Positions 34,798-43,535 of a DNA stretch of 64,000 nt are shown one piece after another (the stretch's first letter is position 1; each line of letters starts with the position of its first letter). The translations under genes were made by a program, and so were the position numbers. The stretch covers positions 744,001 to 808,000 of the forward strand of contig NZ_OY762229.1 of the NCBI RefSeq assembly GCF_963665355.1. The letters are read 5' to 3'. The notes beneath the pieces are model-generated. The model was not told the DNA's origin. It made no database searches and worked only from the letters and a program-made list of their open reading frames with translations. Source of the stretch: an uncultured Desulfobacter sp. (GTDB taxonomy: Bacteria; Desulfobacterota; Desulfobacteria; Desulfobacterales; Desulfobacteraceae).

Positions 34798-35640
34798 ATG
34801 ACGCCAATGGAAAACATAGAAGAAAACATCAGACACGCTTCCAAAGCCCTTAAAACGGCAGACGCACTTTTTATAACCGCCGGCGCCGGTATGGGTGTCG
34901 ATTCAGGATTACCTGATTTCAGAGGAAATTCAGGCTTCTGGAAAGCTTATCCGCCCATAGCAAAAATGGGCAAATCCTTTACCGAAATGGCAAACCCTGT
35001 GTGGTTTGACAAAGATCCTGAAATTGCCTGGGCTTTTTACGGGCACAGGTTGAATCTGTATCGTGAAACCACTCCCCATGACGGCTTTTTAAAATTGCTC
35101 GAATTGGGGAAATCTAAAAAATACGGATATTTCGTATTCACCTCAAATGTTGACGGGCAGTTTCAAAAAGCCGGCTTTGACCACGCCCTGATTGAAGAGT
35201 GCCATGGCTCCATCCATCATCTTCAATGCATCAGGCCGTGTTCCCACCAGATTTGGGACATGGGAGAAAAGAGCGTCCATGTTGATCTGGAGGTCTTTAA
35301 AGCGACAGGAGAGCTTCCAAAATGCAAAAACTGCGGCGGGCTGGCCCGCCCCAATATTTTAATGTTTGGGGACTGGAACTGGATAGGGGCTCGCAGCAAT
35401 GAACAGGGAGAGCGTTTGAACAAATGGTTTCAAGGGCTCAGCGACCGCAATGCCAATTTAGCGATTATTGAAATGGGGGCAGGCCACGCGGTCCCCACGG
35501 TGCGATTACAGTCCCAGCGGACCATCAGAGGCATAAATTCAACTTTAATTCGCATCAATCCCAGAGATTTCGATGTGCCCAGAGGCGCCATTGCCATACC
35601 CCTCGGCGCCAAGGAAGGCATAGACAGGATTTTATGTTGA
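34798..35640 (+). CDS. SIR2-family NAD-dependent protein deacetylase
   Basis: A 280-residue sirtuin. The NAD-binding motif GAGMGVDSGLPDFRG, TSNVDGQF, catalytic His in EECHGSIHHLQ, two zinc Cys pairs (CIRPC and CKNCGG) and RPNILMFGDW are all present. It is therefore likely a real NAD-dependent deacylase rather than a zinc-free SIR2 defence nuclease. Residues 60-110 are unlike CobB and may shape substrate choice. Starts at M1 or M4 are equally possible; no strong ribosome-binding site is visible. It lies 82 bases upstream of the WD40-caspase gene on the same strand. Confidence 0.9.
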   Translation: MTPMENIEENIRHASKALKTADALFITAGAGMGVDSGLPDFRGNSGFWKAYPPIAKMGKSFTEMANPVWFDKDPEIAWAFYGHRLNLYRETTPHDGFLKLLELGKSKKYGYFVFTSNVDGQFQKAGFDHALIEECHGSIHHLQCIRPCSHQIWDMGEKSVHVDLEVFKATGELPKCKNCGGLARPNILMFGDWNWIGARSNEQGERLNKWFQGLSDRNANLAIIEMGAGHAVPTVRLQSQRTIRGINSTLIRINPRDFDVPRGAIAIPLGAKEGIDRILC

Positions 35641-35722
35641 TACTCAAAAATCTTGCCCAATTTTCAAAGTCCGACAAAAGAAGGATCTCAGGAACGGATA
35701 AATAGTTTCGAAAGGAAATAGA

Positions 35723-38629
35723 ATGACGACTGATCTGCGAGGGTGTCTGCATACCACCCTTTTGTTTCCATTACTTGCACTAATCTTCTGCCTTGGGGCC
35801 GGACCGGTACCGGTCTGGGCAGATGGCAGCAAACCCATTCTCACCGTGGATACCGGGGGGCATAAGGGCATAATTAATGATCTCATCGTCACCCCGGATA
35901 ACCGATATCTTATTTCCGCCTCGGATGACAAAACCATCCGGGTCTGGGATATCAGAACGAAAAAGGAAGTCAGAAAGATCCTGGGTCAGGTGGGGCCGGG
36001 CAATGAAGGAAAGATTTTTGCCATTGCCCTCTCCCCGGACGGGCGGTGGCTGGCTGCGGGGGGGTATTTTTTGCCGGATGATGCTATCCGCATCTATAAC
36101 TTCGAAACCGGAGCACTGCATCAGGTCCTCAAGGGCCATACCAATGTGGTCTATGATCTCGCCTTCAGCCCGGACGGAACCCTTCTGGTGTCCGGTTCCG
36201 CAGATAAATCAGTAAAACTGTGGCAGGTGAACAACCACTTCAGCCTGAAAGAGACCCTTACAGGCCATAAAAATGATGTTTATGCAGTGGCCGTACTTGA
36301 AGACAATACCATTGTCTCGGCAGGCTATGATGAACAGGTCATTATGTGGAAAAAGGGCAAAAAGGTGAATGCATACCGCCACAGCCATGACCTGAAATAC
36401 ATTGCAATCAGCAACAAATGGATCGCGGTTTCAGGCAATCGGAATGACGATAAAAAAATCCTGATCTTTGATCATCAGCTTAAGCTTCATAAGGCCATTA
36501 CAAGCCCAACCACACCAAACGGTCTTGCCTTTTCCAGGGACGGCAGACAGCTTGTTGCCGGCACAGGCTCCTCTCCCTATGTTTCCATCATTTATGACGC
36601 TGAACAGGGATTTACCGAACTTAGCCGGTTCCAGGGGCATGATAACCTGGTGATGGCCGTGGCCTTTCTATCCGATAACACGGCAGTTACAGCAGGAGGG
36701 GCTAATAACGACATCTTCTTCTGGAAACAGGGAAAAAAACTTGGGCAGATTTCCGGAGCAGGGAAAAGAATCTGGGCTGTGGGGCTCGATAATAGCGGCC
36801 TGCACTGGGGCACAACCTGGAAAACATCAGTAAAAAAACATGCCAATCCCCTGACCCAGAGATTTGATCTCACCTCCTTTACCCTGGGCAATTCAGGCGG
36901 CACGCCTGCCCGCATCTCAACCACCAGCGGTGCCTGGACGCTTTCCCACTCTGGGGGCGGGGATTATGGATATGCTGATGCCACCCTTGTTATCAGTAAA
37001 AACGGACAGGAACAGGCCCGAATCACCAGGGATTCAACCGATGGTTTAGGGCATAATGCCTATGGCTTCCTCCCGGAAGGAACCATTGTTTCTGGCGGTT
37101 CGAACGGGTTTCTGGCCACCTATGACAAAAAAGGCAACAAGCTGGCCCAATTCATGGGCCATACAGGAGAGATATGGTCCATTGCCGTACTCGGAGACCG
37201 GCTGCTCTCCGGTGGAGACGATCAGACCCTGATGCTCTGGGATCTTGGGGCGCTGAAGCGGGGTGAAAAAGAGATTTACCCCATCCTAAGCCTGTTTGCA
37301 GGCGATGACGGCGAATGGGTGGCCTGGTCCAAATCAGGCTATTACACCTCCAGTGCGTCCGGGGATAAATATGTGGGGTTCCATGTCAACGGCGGGCCGG
37401 AACACGAGGCCCAATTCTATCCGGCATCCCGGTTCCAGGCAAGCCTCTACCGGCCCGATATCATCAAGGCCCTGATTGAGACAGGCAATGAAGAAGAGGC
37501 CGTGGCCCTGGCAGCCCGGTCACGGAAAACCCAAAAAGTGGAGGCCGCCGACATCCTGCCGCCGCTCATCGAACTGGTCCGGCCGGACACCACCCGCAAA
37601 GAGGTTCCAGGGGATTATTTTGATCTGGAGTGTATTGTCAAACCCCAATCCGCCCATCCTGTCACCGAGATCCAGATTCTCGTCAACGGCCGCCCCGAAG
37701 CGGACACCAGGAGTATTGCAATAAAAAACACCGGCCGGGAGATCCGGGTGAACCGGCGGCTGGAGCTGCCCCTGGCCCGGAACATCATCACTGTGTTTGC
37801 CCGCACAGCCTATTCCTCTTCCAATCCCCTGGTGCTGGAGATCAACCGGAAAACCCAGGCCCAGGATATTTTCAAACCCAGTCTGTACATGCTCAGTGTG
37901 GGGGTGTCCCAATATGCCGACCCCAGCTACAACCTGGCCTTTGCCGATGCCGATGCCCGGGACACCGCAGCCCTGTTCAAAAAACAGGAGGGCAGGCTTT
38001 ACAGGGAGGTGAAAACCCGGGTGCTGACCAATGAAGAGGCCGACCGGGGCGCCATCCTTGACGGCCTTGACTGGCTCAAGGACGAAACCACCCAGCGGGA
38101 TGTGGCCGTGATCTTCATTGCCGGCCACGGGCTGAACGAAGATACCAGCTACTATTTCCTCTGTCATGATGCCGATGCCCAGAGGCTGCGGCGGACCGCA
38201 GTAAACTGGCGGGACTTCAAGGATATTGTGGCAGGCCTTCCCTCCAAGGTGTTCCTTCTGGCCGACACCTGCCACTCCGGTGCCATCATCGGCGGAGGGC
38301 GAAGAGGTGTTGACAACTCCATGACCACAGCAGTCAAGGAGCTTTTAGCCGCCGGTACGGGCCAGGTGATCATGACGGCGGCCACCGGCGCCTCCTATTC
38401 CATGGAGGATGCCACCTGGGGGCACGGCGCCTTTACCAAAGCAATTCTTGAAGGCCTGGGCCACACGGGAAAGGCTGCGGCCGATTTTGACCGCAACCAC
38501 ATTGTCACCATCAAGGAAATTGATCTTTACGTCACCCAGCGGGTCAAGGAACTCACCCGGGGCAAACAGAAACCCACCACCATTGTGCCGGAGTCTGTAC
38601 CGGATTTTGCTGTGGCTGCCGGGCTGTAA
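35723..38629 (+). CDS. Exported WD40-repeat protein with C-terminal caspase-like (peptidase C14) domain
   Basis: A 968-residue protein. A signal peptide covers about residues 1-34 (LLFPLLALIFCLGAGPVPVW, cleavage near VWA/DG), so it is probably periplasmic or secreted. Residues 45-540 hold about ten WD40-type blades, for example LISASDDKTIRVWDI and LLVSGSADKSVKLWQV. After a ~130-residue beta-rich linker comes a caspase fold (about 705-965). Its catalytic His802 lies in FIAGHG and Cys850 in LADTCHSG, with the predicted S1-side aspartates nearby. Ribosome-binding site AAAGGAAAT. Bacterial WD40-metacaspases are known, but substrate and trigger are not. It is read in the same direction as the sirtuin and is convergent with DUF945. 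Confidence 0.88.
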   Translation: MTTDLRGCLHTTLLFPLLALIFCLGAGPVPVWADGSKPILTVDTGGHKGIINDLIVTPDNRYLISASDDKTIRVWDIRTKKEVRKILGQVGPGNEGKIFAIALSPDGRWLAAGGYFLPDDAIRIYNFETGALHQVLKGHTNVVYDLAFSPDGTLLVSGSADKSVKLWQVNNHFSLKETLTGHKNDVYAVAVLEDNTIVSAGYDEQVIMWKKGKKVNAYRHSHDLKYIAISNKWIAVSGNRNDDKKILIFDHQLKLHKAITSPTTPNGLAFSRDGRQLVAGTGSSPYVSIIYDAEQGFTELSRFQGHDNLVMAVAFLSDNTAVTAGGANNDIFFWKQGKKLGQISGAGKRIWAVGLDNSGLHWGTTWKTSVKKHANPLTQRFDLTSFTLGNSGGTPARISTTSGAWTLSHSGGGDYGYADATLVISKNGQEQARITRDSTDGLGHNAYGFLPEGTIVSGGSNGFLATYDKKGNKLAQFMGHTGEIWSIAVLGDRLLSGGDDQTLMLWDLGALKRGEKEIYPILSLFAGDDGEWVAWSKSGYYTSSASGDKYVGFHVNGGPEHEAQFYPASRFQASLYRPDIIKALIETGNEEEAVALAARSRKTQKVEAADILPPLIELVRPDTTRKEVPGDYFDLECIVKPQSAHPVTEIQILVNGRPEADTRSIAIKNTGREIRVNRRLELPLARNIITVFARTAYSSSNPLVLEINRKTQAQDIFKPSLYMLSVGVSQYADPSYNLAFADADARDTAALFKKQEGRLYREVKTRVLTNEEADRGAILDGLDWLKDETTQRDVAVIFIAGHGLNEDTSYYFLCHDADAQRLRRTAVNWRDFKDIVAGLPSKVFLLADTCHSGAIIGGGRRGVDNSMTTAVKELLAAGTGQVIMTAATGASYSMEDATWGHGAFTKAILEGLGHTGKAAADFDRNHIVTIKEIDLYVTQRVKELTRGKQKPTTIVPESVPDFAVAAGL

Positions 38630-38654
38630 ACCGGCCGGCATTCCATTGCCGAAG

Positions 38655-39986
38655 CTACTGGTTCAGCACCACCTGGTGGCCGTTGAGAAACAGTTTATCC
38701 TCCCTGATGTGCACATCAAGGGATAAAAGGTCTCCTTGAATAATGAACAATCCTGTTTCCATGCCCGGAAACAGGGGGTCAGTCAGATTCGACCCGCTGC
38801 CCACAAGGGCATGGGGCAAGCTGAGCTGGGCATCCAGGTCAAAAAATGAAAAAATCTGGTCCGGCTGCATGGCAAAGACAAAAAATCCGGAGGGGTCCAG
38901 ATCCTTTTTTAAACCCAGATCCAGCCCGCCAGTCACCTTTCCCTCGGGCAGATCAATCTCCAGGCCGGAGATTTCCATGCCCAGCCCCTTTTTAAGGAAC
39001 CCCGCGAGCACAGACATGAGTTGCGGCGTATTCCGGGCCATTTCATCCTTGAGAATCTCCTGAAAATCACCGGGGTGCCCCCCCGCCTCTCCAAATCGTC
39101 GGCCTGTCCTGGCCATCAGGTTTGAATACAGGACCATACCCTGGTCAAAGGATGCCGTATCCATATGTTTGAGCTTGAGGTTACCGGCCCAGTCCGCCAG
39201 CGACTTTCCGCCCAGTTCAATGCTTTCCACATGAAAATCCGTGACCATGGACATTGTTTTTTTATCGCCGGGTGCGCTGATCTCAAAATTGACGCTAAGG
39301 CCCGAAAAATCCACGGGATTTGATTTCCCGTCATCTATTTTCATCTGCTCCAGTGAGAAGGTATTTTTCCCGGCCCAGATCATGTCGGTGAGCGGATACA
39401 GATCCGATGTAAAACGGACCGGTCCCAGCACAACCTCACTGCCCAGGGATGCCCCTTGCCACAGGCCCTGGGCCTTCAGGGTTTCAAAGCCGTTTCCCAT
39501 GGAAACTTCAAGCTCCAGGGGATGGAAATCAAATTTTTTCCCCCTGTCTTCAATGACAAAGGCGTTCATATGTATTGTGGATGCCATGGCGCCGGCAAGG
39601 GAAAACCGGGTCTGGATGGTCAGAGGATCCTGACCGTTCAGACGGGTGTTCACCCACTGCATGTACCAGGGGTTTTCCTTCATATCCGTTTGTGAATCCA
39701 CACTGAAAAATTCGTGGGTTCCCCGGGTTACAAACACCAGCCGGGTCTGATCGTTTCCGGGAAAACCGCTTGGGTTTTCGACGCACCACTTTACACGGGA
39801 ATCAAACAGGCCCCGGTCATACTCAAGGATTGCCAGTTTCAGACCTGTCCCGGCCTTGGCAGCCTTGCTGTTATTGTTTTCAACAACGGATTTAACAGTT
39901 TGTTCCATGATGATGCCGTTGGCAATGGGCAGGCCGGCGGCACAGACAACCGCCAGGCCGATTAAAATGAGCAACCATTTTTTCAT
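38655..39986 (-). CDS. DUF945 (YdgA-like) periplasmic protein
   Basis: A 443-residue protein with an N-terminal signal anchor (WLLILIGLAVVCAAGLPIAN) followed by the YdgA/DUF945 pattern (LKLAILEYDRGLFDSRVKW, then a long beta-rich region with LTDMIWAGKNTFSLEQM). The family's function is unknown; members face the periplasm. Its ATG overlaps the recD2 stop (ATGA), so it is the last gene of the lon-rlpA-gmhB-recD2 run. It converges with the WD40-caspase gene, with 25 bases between. Confidence 0.8.
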   Translation of the reverse strand: MKKWLLILIGLAVVCAAGLPIANGIIMEQTVKSVVENNNSKAAKAGTGLKLAILEYDRGLFDSRVKWCVENPSGFPGNDQTRLVFVTRGTHEFFSVDSQTDMKENPWYMQWVNTRLNGQDPLTIQTRFSLAGAMASTIHMNAFVIEDRGKKFDFHPLELEVSMGNGFETLKAQGLWQGASLGSEVVLGPVRFTSDLYPLTDMIWAGKNTFSLEQMKIDDGKSNPVDFSGLSVNFEISAPGDKKTMSMVTDFHVESIELGGKSLADWAGNLKLKHMDTASFDQGMVLYSNLMARTGRRFGEAGGHPGDFQEILKDEMARNTPQLMSVLAGFLKKGLGMEISGLEIDLPEGKVTGGLDLGLKKDLDPSGFFVFAMQPDQIFSFFDLDAQLSLPHALVGSGSNLTDPLFPGMETGLFIIQGDLLSLDVHIREDKLFLNGHQVVLNQ

Positions 39987-42124
39987 AATTTCTCCTCCAG
40001 ACGGTCTTTCAGTCCGGACCGCCGTAACGCGGTCCTGTTATTGTCAAAGGCCGTTTTAAAGGCCCTGGTGGATCCCACGATAATCACAAGAAATTTTCCA
40101 CGGGTCATGGCCGTGTACAGCAGATTTCTTTGCAGAAGCGGAAAATGGGCCGTGGTCAGAGCGATGATCACCGCATCATATTCCGACCCCTGGGCTTTAT
40201 GGACGGAAACCGCATAGGCCAGGGTCAGTTCGTCCAGTTCCGGCAGATCATAGACAACGGTTCTGCCTTCGTAATCCACGAGCACCTGGCCCGTGGATTT
40301 ATCCGCCTCCACCACCCGCCCGATATCTCCGTTAAACACCTCTTTTTCATAATTGTTTTTCAGGTGCATGACTTTATCGCCGGTTTTAAAGGTGTGGCCA
40401 TGGGACTCAATACCCAGGGGCTGGTCATTTAAAACCGCCTGCAGCCGCTGGTTCAGGCTGATGGTACCGGCCTCTCCTCTGTGCATGGGGGTGAGCACCT
40501 GGGTCTCCCGGATATGGGGAAAAGCCTTTGGAATTCGTTGGGCACACAGCTCACAGATGGTGTCTGCCACCCGGGCCGGTGTGCCGGTTTCAATAAAATA
40601 AAACTGGGAAGCCTGGTCCGGTGCGGCTGATTTTATGTCCGGCATCTGGCCGTTCCTGATACTGTGGGCATGCATGACAATGGGGCTTTTCCGGGCCTGG
40701 CGAAAAATCCGGGTCAGGGGAAATACGGCCACCTGGGCCGAATCAATAATGTCTGACAAGACATTTCCCGGCCCCACCGAGGGCAGCTGAAAGGTGTCTC
40801 CCACAAGGATCAGCCCGGCCCCTGCCGGCAGGGCCTCGGCCAGGCGGTACATGAGCTGGGTGTCCACCATGGAGGCTTCATCCACCACCAGAAGGTCCAG
40901 GTCCAGGGGATTGGTAAAATCATGTTCAAAGGATTCCGTGTCCTGGTTAAACCCCAGCAGTTTGTGAAGGGTTTTGGCCGAACGGCCGGTCACTTCGGCC
41001 AGACGCCGGGCGGCCCGCCCCGTGGGTGCGGCAAGCATCACTTTCAGGCGAAGCGTCTTGAAAACAATGCACAATGCCTTGACAAGGGTTGTCTTTCCCG
41101 TACCCGGACCACCGGTAATGATGGAAATTTTCTGCCCCATCACCCGGGTCACCACATCCATCTGCTCCTGGGACAGCTGAACCGCCATGGCGGAAAGCAC
41201 CTGGGCCTGGATCAGATCTTCATCAACTTTGAAACCGGGAACGGGCATGGATAAAAGCGCCCTGATCCGCCGGGCGATCCCGGCTTCGGCCTTGTGTAAA
41301 GGTTCAAGATAGACCCGGTCCTTTTCAACGACCACCTCGTTATTGTCTTCCAGATTTTCAAGGACCTGGGAAAACAGTTCCCCGGACACCCCCGCCGTCC
41401 GGGCACAGGCCCGGATCAGGGCCTCCTTTTCTTCAAATACATGGCCATCCTGCTCCAGGTCCATGAGCCGACAGACCAGGCAGGCTTTAAGCCTTTCCTG
41501 GGCCTGGGTTTCCGCGCCAAGCTGTCTTGCCAATTCATCCACGGCGGCGAATCCAATGGCCGGGATATCCCTGGCAATGCGAAAAGGATCCGAGGTCAAC
41601 ACCTCCAGGGCGTGGTTTCCATATGTTTTAAGGATGGCTGCGGCCTGGGCCGAATCAATACGGGTGCCCTGCAGGGTCTCCATGACCCGCCGCACTGAAT
41701 GGTGGGCATTCCATGCCGTTTCAATGCTTTTCTGTTTGGTTTTGCCGATGCCGTAAACATCAAGGAGCTGGTCCGGATCATTCTCAATGATCTCAAAGGT
41801 TTGTTCCCCGAAGGTATCCACGATTTTGTCGGCCAGGTCCCGGTTAATGCCGGGAATGATACCCGAACTTAAATATTGCCGGATACCTGCCGTGGTGGAG
41901 GGCAGGGTTACTTCAAAGGAAGCGGCCTTAAACTGCTCACCGTATTTGGGATGGCTGGTCCATGTGCCTTTGAGTTTAACCTGCTCCCCCAGGGCCACGC
42001 CGGGAAGATGCCCCACCACGGTAATGGCATCGGCCACCTTGGGCACCTCCACACGGCAAACCGTGTAATGATTTTCCGGATTCTGGAATGTAATCCGGGA
42101 CAGGGTACCGCTGATGGTAATCAT
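39983..42124 (-). CDS. recD2: RecD2-type 5'-3' DNA helicase
   Basis: A 713-residue RecD-like superfamily 1B helicase of the RecBC-independent RecD2 class. An N-terminal OB-like region and helix-hairpin-helix repeats (about 75-190; GIIPGINRDLADKIVDTFGE, LLDVYGIGKTKQKSI) precede the motor. Walker A is GGPGTGKTTLVKAL, Walker B LLVVDEASMVD, and motif VI is AYAVSVHKAQGSEYDAVI with LLYTAMTRGK. RecD2 acts in replication-fork and mismatch-related repair in other bacteria. It starts 4 bases after gmhB. Confidence 0.93.
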   Translation of the reverse strand: MITISGTLSRITFQNPENHYTVCRVEVPKVADAITVVGHLPGVALGEQVKLKGTWTSHPKYGEQFKAASFEVTLPSTTAGIRQYLSSGIIPGINRDLADKIVDTFGEQTFEIIENDPDQLLDVYGIGKTKQKSIETAWNAHHSVRRVMETLQGTRIDSAQAAAILKTYGNHALEVLTSDPFRIARDIPAIGFAAVDELARQLGAETQAQERLKACLVCRLMDLEQDGHVFEEKEALIRACARTAGVSGELFSQVLENLEDNNEVVVEKDRVYLEPLHKAEAGIARRIRALLSMPVPGFKVDEDLIQAQVLSAMAVQLSQEQMDVVTRVMGQKISIITGGPGTGKTTLVKALCIVFKTLRLKVMLAAPTGRAARRLAEVTGRSAKTLHKLLGFNQDTESFEHDFTNPLDLDLLVVDEASMVDTQLMYRLAEALPAGAGLILVGDTFQLPSVGPGNVLSDIIDSAQVAVFPLTRIFRQARKSPIVMHAHSIRNGQMPDIKSAAPDQASQFYFIETGTPARVADTICELCAQRIPKAFPHIRETQVLTPMHRGEAGTISLNQRLQAVLNDQPLGIESHGHTFKTGDKVMHLKNNYEKEVFNGDIGRVVEADKSTGQVLVDYEGRTVVYDLPELDELTLAYAVSVHKAQGSEYDAVIIALTTAHFPLLQRNLLYTAMTRGKFLVIIVGSTRAFKTAFDNNRTALRRSGLKDRLEEKL

Positions 42125-42128
42125 GGCG

Positions 42129-42695
42129 TCATATTGTCGGGCAGAAATTTGCAGTTATCCAGCAGGCGGCCTCGTAAAGATCTTCGGCAACAAAATCCGG
42201 GGTGATGCCTTTTTTTTTCAAAGCGGTAAGGGCTTTTTCCCCGTTGCCGGTTTTCACCAGTATGGTTACGGAACACCCGGCATTTTTACCGCACTCAATA
42301 TCCTTGGCGGAATCCCCTACCATAAAGGCGTTATTCAAGTCAATGCCATGGCGGTCCACGGCCTGAAGAATCATTCCGGGCTCAGGCTTTCGACAGCCGC
42401 ACCCCTGGTCCGGGGTATGGGGGCAGAAAAAGATATCCCTGATCCGGCCGCCGGCCTGTTCCACCCCCCGGGTCATTTTTTTTAAAATGTCATCAAGGGT
42501 CTGGCCGGAGATCATGCCCCGTCCCACAGCCGATTGATTGGTAATCAGGATCACCTGGAAGCCTTTGGCATTCAAAAGAGCTATGGCGTCCGGGCTTCTG
42601 GAGATGAAATGAAATTCGTCCGGATGTTTGATGTAGGCAGGAGAATCGTGGTTGATCACACCGTCCCGGTCCAGAAAAACAGTATATCCCGTCAT
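42129..42695 (-). CDS. gmhB: D-glycero-D-manno-heptose 1,7-bisphosphate 7-phosphatase
   Basis: 188 residues from ATG 42695; a longer TTG-started frame would overlap rlpA and is unlikely. HAD-family motif I is FLDRDGVINHDSPAYI, motif II ITNQSAVGRGM, and motif III/IV MVGDSAKDIECGKNAG. The zinc-binding loop CPHTPDQGCGCRKPEPGM is diagnostic of GmhB. It dephosphorylates heptose bisphosphate in ADP-heptose synthesis for LPS core. Located between rlpA and recD2. Confidence 0.93.
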   Translation of the reverse strand: MTGYTVFLDRDGVINHDSPAYIKHPDEFHFISRSPDAIALLNAKGFQVILITNQSAVGRGMISGQTLDDILKKMTRGVEQAGGRIRDIFFCPHTPDQGCGCRKPEPGMILQAVDRHGIDLNNAFMVGDSAKDIECGKNAGCSVTILVKTGNGEKALTALKKKGITPDFVAEDLYEAACWITANFCPTI

Positions 42696-42717
42696 TGGTT
42701 TGCCGCTTTTGCCGCCG

Positions 42718-43509
42718 TTATTCTTCGGCCACGGCAAAGGCCTGTCCGACGCCTTCCCTGCCCGACAGTTTTTCGCTGAACGTTACGGCATCATTGAGGT
42801 TATTGAATTGACCGACCCTTACCCGGTAAAACTGCCCCCGGTCATCCGCATAGGGGACAACATGGGCATTAAGATAGTCCCTGGACAATTTGACCCGGTA
42901 CTGATCCGCATTGGTTCGCATCTTGAACGCCCCCACCTGAACCGAAAAATTGCCTTTCCAGTAATCCACAGGTGTGAAGTCCACAGGGGCGTGGTCTATC
43001 CTGGAATAGGCCGTGGCCTTTCCCAGGGCCGTCACCTTTACCCGGGCTGTGCCGGGTCCCACCATACCCATGGCCTGGGCCGCAGTATAGGACATATCAA
43101 TGATCCTGCCGGCCACAAAGGGACCCCGGTCGTTGACGCGCACCGTGACGGCTTTGCCGTTGTCCAGATTCTCAACCCGGACCCATGTGTTCATGGGAAG
43201 GGTTTTATGGGCTGCTGTCATGGCATACATATCATAGGTTTCACCGTTGGAGGTTTTTCGGCCATGAAATTGTTCGCCATACCAGGAGGCCCGCCCTTTT
43301 TCCACATATCCGCTGGCCGAAGCCATGGGATAATAGTGTTTGCCGTCAATGCGGTATGGTCGCTGGGTGGGTTCGCTTCCGCAGTATGGCGTCGTATCCC
43401 CGGGCCGTTTGTAGCCGGAATCATAGGCCCGGGCACTGCATCCGGCAACGGTAACCGCAAGGCTGAAAATGAGTGCCGGGATTAATATTCGGGTCACAAA
43501 TTTATTCAT
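42718..43509 (-). CDS. rlpA: RlpA-like septal lipoprotein with SPOR domain
   Basis: 263 residues from ATG 43509 (GGAG six bases upstream; an ATG four codons earlier is less likely). Lipobox VTVAGC gives a lipid-modified Cys near residue 23. A double-psi beta-barrel domain (about 85-180; GRASWYGEQFHGRKTSNGE, VRVNDRGPFVAGRIID) and a C-terminal SPOR domain (about 190-262; FSVQVGAFKMRTNADQYRVK) follow. RlpA proteins bind or cleave glycan strands lacking stem peptides at the division site. Precedes gmhB by 22 bases. Confidence 0.93.
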   Translation of the reverse strand: MNKFVTRILIPALIFSLAVTVAGCSARAYDSGYKRPGDTTPYCGSEPTQRPYRIDGKHYYPMASASGYVEKGRASWYGEQFHGRKTSNGETYDMYAMTAAHKTLPMNTWVRVENLDNGKAVTVRVNDRGPFVAGRIIDMSYTAAQAMGMVGPGTARVKVTALGKATAYSRIDHAPVDFTPVDYWKGNFSVQVGAFKMRTNADQYRVKLSRDYLNAHVVPYADDRGQFYRVRVGQFNNLNDAVTFSEKLSGREGVGQAFAVAEE

Positions 43510-43535
43510 ACAGGGCTCCATTCTTTATTCCTGTT

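Noticed and set aside
34798-35640. SIR2 gene as a defence NADase of the ThsA/DSR type
   Set aside because: Both zinc Cys pairs and the HG catalytic motif are present, which points to an ordinary deacylase.
42652-43485. Plus-strand frame of 277 codons opposite rlpA/gmhB
   Set aside because: Antisense shadow; the minus strand carries unmistakable RlpA and GmhB motifs.
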